From Elioraea tepidiphila DSM 17972 (GTDB lineage: Bacteria; Pseudomonadota; Alphaproteobacteria; Acetobacterales; Acetobacteraceae): a stretch of 64,000 nucleotides of DNA. The position numbers were made by a program, and so were the translations under genes. The DNA lies in contig NZ_KB899917.1 in NCBI RefSeq assembly GCF_000378465.1, positions 1-64,000 on the forward strand, written 5' to 3'. Under the pieces are notes generated by a model. It had not been told where the DNA came from. It did not search any database and was given only the letters and a program-made list of their open reading frames with translations. This document shows positions 58,107-64,000 of the stretch, piece after piece; within the stretch, counting starts at the first letter, position 1, and every line of letters starts with the position of its first letter.

Positions 58107-59696
58107 TCAGGCCGTCTTGGCCATGTTGTAGAACAGCACCACCGGGCTCTTGATCAGGCCGGTGACGTTGCGCCGCATCGCCGAGGGCGAGAGGAAATGC
58201 CCGAGCGGCACATGCGGCACGACCTGGAATGCCTCCACCTGGATCTCGGTGGCGATGCGCTTCTGCTCGGCGAGGTTCGGCGCATCGAACCAGGCATCGC
58301 GCAGCGCCTCGATCTTCTCGCTCGTCGGCCAGCCGAACCAGGCATTGAGGCCGTTGGTGCGCATCCCCACGGCCGCGGCCGGGTCGAACCAGTCGGGTCC
58401 CGCCCAGGTCGTGTGGAACACGTTCCAGCCGCCGCGGTCCGAAGGCTCGCGGCTCGCGCGCCGCTGCACCACGGTGCCCCAGTCGGTCGCGACGAACTCG
58501 AGGTTCATCCCGAGCCGGCGCAAAAGATCCGCCGTCACCTGGCTCTGTGCGGCGATCGTCGGGAAGTCGCTCGCGTGCAACTGCACGACCTTCTGCCCGC
58601 TGTAGCCCGCCGACTGCAGGGCCGCGCGCGCGCGTTCGATGCTGCGCACCTTGAGCGCGTCGGCGCCGGCTTCCGTATGCATCGGGCTGCCGTTCGACCA
58701 GTAGGAATAGCTGGTGGAGAACATCGACGGATCATCGCCGACCACCGCCTTGAGATAGTCCTCCTGGTTGACCGCGAGCAGCAGCGCGCGGCGGATCTCG
58801 GGGTTGTCGAACGGCGGATGCAGGTGGTTGAGCCGCATCATGCCGACGGTGCCGATCGGATCGCGGTTCACCACCTCGATGTTGCGGTTGCGCGCCAGCA
58901 CCGGCAGCAGGTCGTGCAGCGGCAGTTCCCAGAAATCCACCTCGCCCGATTGCAGCGCCGCACCCGCGGTCGCCGGGTCGGTGATGATGTGCCACTCCAT
59001 CCGCTCGGCGTTGGCGAGCTTCCCCCCCGCGGTCCAGTCCGGCGGCTCCTGGCGCGGCACGTAGCCGTCGAACTTCGCGTAGGCGACACGCGAGCCCGGG
59101 TTCCACTCATCGGGCAGGAACCGGTACGGGCCCGATCCGACAAAGGAGGTGATGGCGGTGAACGGATCGGTGTTCGCGACACTCTCGGGCATCACGAAGC
59201 ACGGGCTCGCGTTCGGCTTGGCGATCGCCGACAGCAGGTGCGAGAACGGCCGCTGCAGCTTGATGCGGAAGCGCTTGTCGTCCAGCGCCTCGATGCTGTC
59301 GTGGCGCTTGGCGATCTCCTGGCCGAAGCCGTCGCGCGCCCACCAGCGCTTGATGCTGGCCACACAGTCCTGCGCGCGCACGGGCTCGCCGTTGTGGAAG
59401 CGCTGCCCGTCGCGCAGCGTGAAGATGTAGGTCCTGCCGTCATCCTCGATCTGCCAGCCATCGGCCAGCTGCGGCTTGACCTGGAAGTTGGAATCGACCG
59501 CCAGGATGGTGTCGTAGACCAGGAAGCTGTGCGTGCGGGTGATCGTGGCGGTGGTCCAGACCGGATCGAGGCTGGTGAGGTTCGCCTGCGGCACGATCCG
59601 CAAGGTGCGTGCGGCCGTCGCCTGACCATGCACCCTCGGTGCGGCGAGCGCGACCGTGGTCGCGGCCGCCGTGCCCATGAACGTCCTGCGTCGCAT
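58107..59696 (-). CDS. family 5 (DppA/OppA-type) substrate-binding protein, copy 2
   Basis: A 529-residue binding protein starting MRRRTFMGTAAATTVALAAP, a good Tat-type signal. It has RDGQRFHNGEPVRAQDCVAS, MPESVANTDPFTAITSFVGS and LNHLHPPFDNPEIRRALLLA. It shares the whole layout with its neighbours but its NPEIRRALL motif groups it between the two subgroups. GGGGAGG precedes the ATG. It lies 36 bp upstream of copy 1. One ligand-pocket difference is visible: its mid-region reads MNLEFVATDWGTVVQRRAS, as in copies 1 and 3. Confidence 0.9.
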   Translation of the reverse strand: MRRRTFMGTAAATTVALAAPRVHGQATAARTLRIVPQANLTSLDPVWTTATITRTHSFLVYDTILAVDSNFQVKPQLADGWQIEDDGRTYIFTLRDGQRFHNGEPVRAQDCVASIKRWWARDGFGQEIAKRHDSIEALDDKRFRIKLQRPFSHLLSAIAKPNASPCFVMPESVANTDPFTAITSFVGSGPYRFLPDEWNPGSRVAYAKFDGYVPRQEPPDWTAGGKLANAERMEWHIITDPATAGAALQSGEVDFWELPLHDLLPVLARNRNIEVVNRDPIGTVGMMRLNHLHPPFDNPEIRRALLLAVNQEDYLKAVVGDDPSMFSTSYSYWSNGSPMHTEAGADALKVRSIERARAALQSAGYSGQKVVQLHASDFPTIAAQSQVTADLLRRLGMNLEFVATDWGTVVQRRASREPSDRGGWNVFHTTWAGPDWFDPAAAVGMRTNGLNAWFGWPTSEKIEALRDAWFDAPNLAEQKRIATEIQVEAFQVVPHVPLGHFLSPSAMRRNVTGLIKSPVVLFYNMAKTA

Positions 59697-59720
59697 GCGA
59701 ACCTCCCCGTGCCTGTCCGA

Positions 59721-61319
59721 TCAGCTCTTCGCCACGCCCCAGAAGAACGGAAGCGGGCCCTTCTGGATGCCCGTCACGTTCCGCCGCCAGGCCTGGTAGC
59801 CGAGATAGAATCCGTTGGGGATGTAGACCACGTCCGTCATCGCCGCACGGTTGATCTCCTCGTAGGCCGCCTTCTCCTGCTCGGGCGTAGCCGCCTCCAG
59901 CCACTTCGCGACCGCGGCCTCGGTCGCCTCGCTGGTCGGCCAGCCGAACCAGGCGCCGTCGCCGTTGCCGCGGATCGCGTTGTAGGAGGCGGGCGCGATG
60001 CAGTCGGCCCCCGCATGCCAGGTATGGAAGATGTGCCACCCGCCCTGGCCTGGCGGTGCCTTCGACGCGCGCCGCTGGCCGACCGTGCCCCAGTCGGTGG
60101 CGACGAAATCGACGTTCATGCCGAGGCTGCGCAACAGCGCGTTGGTCACCTCGCCCATCGCCTTGAGCGGCGCCTGGTCCTGCGCGACCAGCACCGTGAT
60201 CGGCTGGCCGTTGTAGCCGGCCTCGGCGAGCAGCCGCTTCGCCCCTGCGATGTCGCGCGGTCCCTTCAGGACCTCGCCGCCCGCCTCGGTGTAGGCGGGC
60301 GTGCCGGGCGTGAAGAACGACGGCAGCCGCTTCCAGAGGTTGTCGTCCGAGCCGACGATCGCGCGCATGTAGTCTTCCTGGTTGAGCGCCATCTGGATCG
60401 CCCGTCGCGCGCGCACGTCATTGAACGGCGGATGCAGATGGTTCAGCCGGAAGCTGCCGATGTTGCCGAGCGGATCGGCGATGTCGACCTCGATGTTGCG
60501 GTTGCGGCGCAGCACCGGGATCAGGTCGGGCAGCGGCGTCTCCCACCAGTCCACCTCGCCGTTCTGCAGCGCGGCCGCCGCGGTGGCCGCGTCCGGCAGG
60601 ATGTGCCACTCGATCCGGTCGACCAGCATGCGCTTGCCGCCCGAGAGCCAGTCCGGCGCCTCCTCGCGCGGCACGTAGTCCGCGAACCTCTCGAACACCG
60701 CGCGCGAACCCGGCACCCACTCGTCGCGCTTGAAGCGCATCGGCCCGGAGCCGACGATCTCGGTGATCTGCTGGAACGGATCCGTCTTGGCGATCCGCTC
60801 CGGCATGATGAAGGACATCGGCGTGTTGTTCTTGCCGAGTGCGAAGATCATCTTCGGGAACGGCGACTTGAGCCGGATGCGGAAGGTGCGATCGTCCACC
60901 GCCTCGATGGCGTCGAGCCGCGCCCGGATGAGCTGCCCCATCGGATCGCGCGGCATCCAGCGGATCAGGCTCTGGACAACGTCCTTCGACAGCACCGGCT
61001 CGCCGTCGTGGAACTTCAGACCCGCGCGCAGCCGGAAGGTCCAGACCTTGAACTCCGCGTCGTGCTCCTCGCCCTCGACCATCTGGCGCTTGGGCTCGAG
61101 CCGGCTGTTCACGCCGTAGAGCGTGTCCCAGACCAGCGCCGAGCCGTTGCGCACGACGTATTGCGTGCCCCAGATCGGGTCGAAATTGGCCAGATTGGCC
61201 TGCGGCACGAACCGCAGCGTGCGCGCCGCCGCCCCCTGCCCGAGGGCCGGTGCCGAAAGCCCTGTCGCTGCCGCAGCCGTCATGCCGGCTGCCGCCCCGA
61301 TAAACGTCCGTCGCTTCAT
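59721..61319 (-). CDS. family 5 (DppA/OppA-type) substrate-binding protein, copy 3
   Basis: A 532-residue binding protein with a strong Tat-type signal (MKRRTFIGAAAGM). Visible motifs are GLKFHDGEPVLSKDVVQSLI, PERIAKTDPFQQITEIVGSG, and LNHLHPPFNDVRARRAIQMA, very close to copy 1. Start at 61319 with GGAGGG upstream; the track's longer start is not needed. It lies 24 bp upstream of copy 2 and ends LPFFWGVAKS, as copy 1 ends LPLFWGVAKA. The closeness of copies 1 and 3 across an intervening copy suggests stepwise duplication. Confidence 0.9.
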   Translation of the reverse strand: MKRRTFIGAAAGMTAAAATGLSAPALGQGAAARTLRFVPQANLANFDPIWGTQYVVRNGSALVWDTLYGVNSRLEPKRQMVEGEEHDAEFKVWTFRLRAGLKFHDGEPVLSKDVVQSLIRWMPRDPMGQLIRARLDAIEAVDDRTFRIRLKSPFPKMIFALGKNNTPMSFIMPERIAKTDPFQQITEIVGSGPMRFKRDEWVPGSRAVFERFADYVPREEAPDWLSGGKRMLVDRIEWHILPDAATAAAALQNGEVDWWETPLPDLIPVLRRNRNIEVDIADPLGNIGSFRLNHLHPPFNDVRARRAIQMALNQEDYMRAIVGSDDNLWKRLPSFFTPGTPAYTEAGGEVLKGPRDIAGAKRLLAEAGYNGQPITVLVAQDQAPLKAMGEVTNALLRSLGMNVDFVATDWGTVGQRRASKAPPGQGGWHIFHTWHAGADCIAPASYNAIRGNGDGAWFGWPTSEATEAAVAKWLEAATPEQEKAAYEEINRAAMTDVVYIPNGFYLGYQAWRRNVTGIQKGPLPFFWGVAKS

Positions 61320-61525
61320 TCGGTCCCTCCGCTCTCCCTGCGGTTGCAACCGGGACCGGCGTCTCCCAAACGCACGCGGTCCGCGGTCGAAACGCCGTCG
61401 CAGCCCGCGTGCGCCACCGACGGCCGTCGGGGGCAGCCTAGCGCCCGCGCGCGCGACCGCAAGAGGGTAGCGCGAGGCGTCGCCGCCGGGACATCACGGC
61501 TTGCGGACCGGCGCGCGGTCGTGCC

Positions 61526-63103
61526 TCAGCCGATCGAGACGCCCCAGAAGAGCGGGATCCCGCCCGGCTGCATCGCGCCCGAGAGCGTGCGGCGATGCGC
61601 CATCGGCAGGAAGTACTGGCCGAGCGGGATGTAGGGGACATCCTCCATCGCCTGGCGCTGGAGATCGGCGGCGATCCGGCGCTGCTCCTCCAGGCTCGTC
61701 GCCTCGAACCACGCCTCCCGCAGCGCCTCGATGCGCGGGCTCTCGGGCCAGCCGATGAAACCCGCGCTTCCATTGCCGCGCAGCAGGAGGTGGCCGGCAG
61801 GGTTGATGTGGTCGAGCCCGGCCCAGGAGGAGAAGTAGCCACTCCAGCCGCCGCGCGCGGGCGGCTCGCGCGAGCCGAGCCGGCGCACCACGCTCGCCCA
61901 GTCCATGGTCTGGTAGTCCACGGTGAGCCCGGCCTTGCGCAGCATGTCCGCGCCGACCTCGCTCATCGCCGCGGTCGCTGGCACGTCGGTCGCGGCGAGC
62001 AGCACCACGGGCTCGCCCGCATAGCCGCTCTCGGCCACCAGCCGGCGCGCGCGGTCGAGGTCGAAGCGCATCGCCTCCAGCCCCGCCTCGGTCGCAAGCG
62101 GCGTGCCCGGCGCGAACACGCCCACTCCGGTGCGCCAGAACCGCGCATCCGTCCCCGCGATCGCGGCGCCGAAATCCGCCTGGTTCACCGCCGGCAGCAG
62201 CGCGCGCCTGAGCCGGGGGTTGTCGAAAGGCGGCTGGAGGTGGTTGGGCCGGAACGTGGCGATGAAGCCGAGCGTGTCCGGGATCGTCACGACAACGTCG
62301 CGTTCGCGCGCGAGCATCGGATGCAGATCGGCGGTCGTGCGCTCCCACCACGCGACCTCACCCGCGCGCAGGGCTGCCGCCGCGGTCGCCGGATCGGGAA
62401 TGATCTGCCACTCGACGCGATCCACCAGCACCCGCTTCGGGCCCGCGGTGAAGGAAGCCTCGCCCTCGGCGCGCGGGACGTAGCCGTCGAAGCGCTCATA
62501 GACGACGCGCGCACCGAGCACGAACTCGTCCGCACGGAAGCGGAACGGACCCGAGCCGACCACCTCGCCCGGGCCGAACGGCCGCATCGGATCGGCGGAC
62601 GCGATGCGCTCGGGCATCACGAAGCAGGCGATGCTGCCCGGCTTGGCCAGCGCATCGGCCAGCATCGCGAAGGGGCGCCTCAGCCGGATCGCGAAGCGGC
62701 GGTCATCGAGGGCGGCGATCTCCTCGGCGAGCGCCAGCACCCGCCCGCCCATCGCGTCGCGCGCGCCCCAGCGGCGGATCGAGGCGACGCAATCGGCCGC
62801 GCGGACCGGCTCGCCATCGTGGAAGCGGAGCCCTTCGCGCAGGGTGAAGGTCCAGCGCAGCCCGCCATCCTCGACACCGTGCCCGGCCACCATCTGCGGC
62901 TGCGCCCGATACTGCGCGTCGATGCCGTAGAGCGTGTCCCAGACCAGGAAGCCGTGGTTGCGCGTGACATAGGCCGAGGAGGCGACCGGATCGAGCACGG
63001 CCAGGCTGGCATGCGGCACGAAGCGGATCGTGCGCGCGGGCTGCGCGAGCGCCGGCGCGGCCAGCGCCGCCAGCCCCGCCTGCATCAAGGTTCGACGCTT
63101 CAT
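61526..63103 (-). CDS. family 5 (DppA/OppA-type) substrate-binding protein, copy 4
   Basis: A 525-residue binding protein with signal MKRRTLMQAGLAALAAPALA. Motifs include GLRFHDGEPVRAADCVASIR, PERIASADPMRPFGPGEVVG and PNHLQPPFDNPRLRRALLPA. It differs from copies 1-3 in reading NHLQ, and it has an ending with IPLFWGVSIG. Its subgroup partner is copy 5 (RRALLPA in both). A 206-bp gap separates it from copy 3, long enough to hold a separate promoter; nothing specific is recognisable there. Confidence 0.9.
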   Translation of the reverse strand: MKRRTLMQAGLAALAAPALAQPARTIRFVPHASLAVLDPVASSAYVTRNHGFLVWDTLYGIDAQYRAQPQMVAGHGVEDGGLRWTFTLREGLRFHDGEPVRAADCVASIRRWGARDAMGGRVLALAEEIAALDDRRFAIRLRRPFAMLADALAKPGSIACFVMPERIASADPMRPFGPGEVVGSGPFRFRADEFVLGARVVYERFDGYVPRAEGEASFTAGPKRVLVDRVEWQIIPDPATAAAALRAGEVAWWERTTADLHPMLARERDVVVTIPDTLGFIATFRPNHLQPPFDNPRLRRALLPAVNQADFGAAIAGTDARFWRTGVGVFAPGTPLATEAGLEAMRFDLDRARRLVAESGYAGEPVVLLAATDVPATAAMSEVGADMLRKAGLTVDYQTMDWASVVRRLGSREPPARGGWSGYFSSWAGLDHINPAGHLLLRGNGSAGFIGWPESPRIEALREAWFEATSLEEQRRIAADLQRQAMEDVPYIPLGQYFLPMAHRRTLSGAMQPGGIPLFWGVSIG

Positions 63104-63184
63104 GGCACTCCACGCCGGTTTGGTTGGCGCGGACGGTGCCCGAGCGCCGAGCCCACCGCAATGGGTTCTGCGCGACCCGGACGG

Positions 63185-64000
63185 TTACGCGCGGCGCACG
63201 TTGAGCGGCAGCACCATCCCCTTGAGCACGCCGGTGAGCGACCGGCGCCAGGCCGAGGAGACGAAGTACTGGCCGATCGGCCAATAGGGCAGGTCCTGCC
63301 AGAACTGCGCCTGGATGCGCCGGCCGATCGCCCTCTGCGCCTCCGCCGTCGGCGCCTCGAACCATTCGTCGCGCAGCGCCTCCAGCGCGGCGCTCGTCGG
63401 CCAGCCGAACCACGCGCCGTCGCCGTTGGCGCGCAGCAGCAGGTGGCCCGCCGGCGAGTTGAAGTCGATGCCGGCGAACAGCGCGATCAGCGCATTCCAT
63501 CCGCCCTGGCCCGGCGGCTCCTTGCGCGCCCGGCGCTGGAGCAGCGTGCCCCAGTCCATGGTCGCGTCGTCCACCGTCAGGCCGCATTTGCGCATCATGT
63601 CGATCGCGACCTGGGTGAGGTTGAAGTTGTTGACGATGTTGGCGGGGTCGAGGAACACCACCGTCTCGCCCCGATAGCCGGCGGCCAGCAACGCGCGCTT
63701 CGCCGCCTCGGTGTCGCGCGGACCGGTCAGCACGCCGATGCCCTCGTCGTTCGCCATCGGCGAGTTCACCGGGAAGCAGCCGACGCCGTCGCGCCAGAGC
63801 GTCCGGTCGGGCCCCATGATCGACTGCATGAAGTCGGCCTGGTTGATCGCCGGCAGCAGCGCGCGCCGCTTCGCCGGATCGTCGAAGGGCGGATGCAGGT
63901 GATTGGGCCGCAGCGAGGCGACCAGGCCGGAGGTGTCCACCACATCCACCACAACGTCGCGGTTGCGCTGCAGCACCGGGCGGAGATCGTTCGGCACCGC
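63185..64000 (-). CDS. family 5 substrate-binding protein, copy 5 (N-terminal part outside window)
   Basis: The C-terminal 271 residues of a fifth paralogue. The frame is open through base 64000, so the start lies beyond. It contains PNHLHPPFDDPAKRRALLPA, the conserved core of the other copies, and then MRKCGLTVDDATMDWGTLLQ and PAGHLLLRANGDGAWFGWPT. It groups with copy 4. The end (GMVLPLNVRRA) lacks the FWGV ending found in copies 1, 3 and 4. It lies 81 bp upstream of copy 4 and is part of the same minus-strand array. Confidence 0.88.
   Translation of the reverse strand, partial: AVPNDLRPVLQRNRDVVVDVVDTSGLVASLRPNHLHPPFDDPAKRRALLPAINQADFMQSIMGPDRTLWRDGVGCFPVNSPMANDEGIGVLTGPRDTEAAKRALLAAGYRGETVVFLDPANIVNNFNLTQVAIDMMRKCGLTVDDATMDWGTLLQRRARKEPPGQGGWNALIALFAGIDFNSPAGHLLLRANGDGAWFGWPTSAALEALRDEWFEAPTAEAQRAIGRRIQAQFWQDLPYWPIGQYFVSSAWRRSLTGVLKGMVLPLNVRRA

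Overview
The window is a stretch of very GC-rich (roughly 70% or more) bacterial chromosome, almost fully coding, with no rRNA, tRNA or CRISPR array that I can see. Gene content and style suggest an environmental alphaproteobacterium, most likely Rhodospirillales/Acetobacteraceae (Roseomonas-like). The pointers are the mdh-sucC-sucD order, the xseB-ispA-dxs cluster, many ABC and TctC-type binding proteins, a form II coxSLM set, and GC-rich palindromes at gene ends. The taxonomic call is inference from style, not from a marker gene.

Layout. 1-750: 3' part of an IS630-type transposase and a small convergent gene. 1.0-4.1 kb (minus): O-antigen ligase-like protein and two EamA exporters in an overlapping operon. 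4.2-9.7 kb: M17 aminopeptidase, MarR regulator, hydroxyacid dehydrogenase, two small membrane proteins, a YdcF-like protein overlapping a PlsC acyltransferase. 9.7-19.5 kb: acyl-CoA synthetase, iron alcohol dehydrogenase, M20 amidohydrolase, isoprenoid cluster xseB-ispA-dxs, D-aminopeptidase-like serine hydrolase, HAD dehalogenase. 19.5-25.4 kb: cyclase, msrA, the TCA operon mdh-sucC-sucD, aroC. 25.5-32.5 kb: an unrecognised protein, a BKACE enzyme, a broken MaoC gene interrupted by a piece of a flavoprotein gene, a large KAP-type NTPase and an M20 peptidase. 32.6-37.3 kb: a complete branched-chain-amino-acid-type ABC transporter. 37.4-43.5 kb: phosphofructokinase, amidase, HpxZ-like protein, DadA-like oxidase, tag, radical SAM protein. 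43.5-48.5 kb: a cluster with an Asp/Glu racemase-like protein, TctC binding protein, ATC-hydrolase-like protein, GntR regulator, cysteine-dioxygenase-like protein and FAD oxidase. 48.7-52.5 kb (minus): form II CO-dehydrogenase-like coxSLM. 52.6-64 kb (minus): dppBCDF-type peptide transporter preceded by five tandem paralogous substrate-binding proteins, the last cut by the window edge.

How the parts may work together. Much of the accessory content takes up and degrades amino-acid-like and amide compounds: LIV-type, TctC-type and Dpp-type binding proteins, several amidases and peptidases, and two DadA-like oxidases. The 43.5-48.5 kb cluster is the best candidate for an undescribed catabolic module. 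It combines a possible thiazoline or carbamoyl-cysteine hydrolase with a cysteine-dioxygenase fold protein, a racemase-like protein, an uptake protein and a GntR regulator with a clear promoter-overlapping dyad.

At the DNA level the most striking features are perfect GC-rich palindromes lying just after stop codons, especially between convergent genes. They fall into at least three sequence families, one with four copies. A separate oddity is a duplicated sucC start separated from the real gene by a 13-bp palindrome. No gene-free stretch exceeds 300 bp; the longest (747-998, 24072-24323, 28338-28586) hold nothing I can name beyond what is listed.
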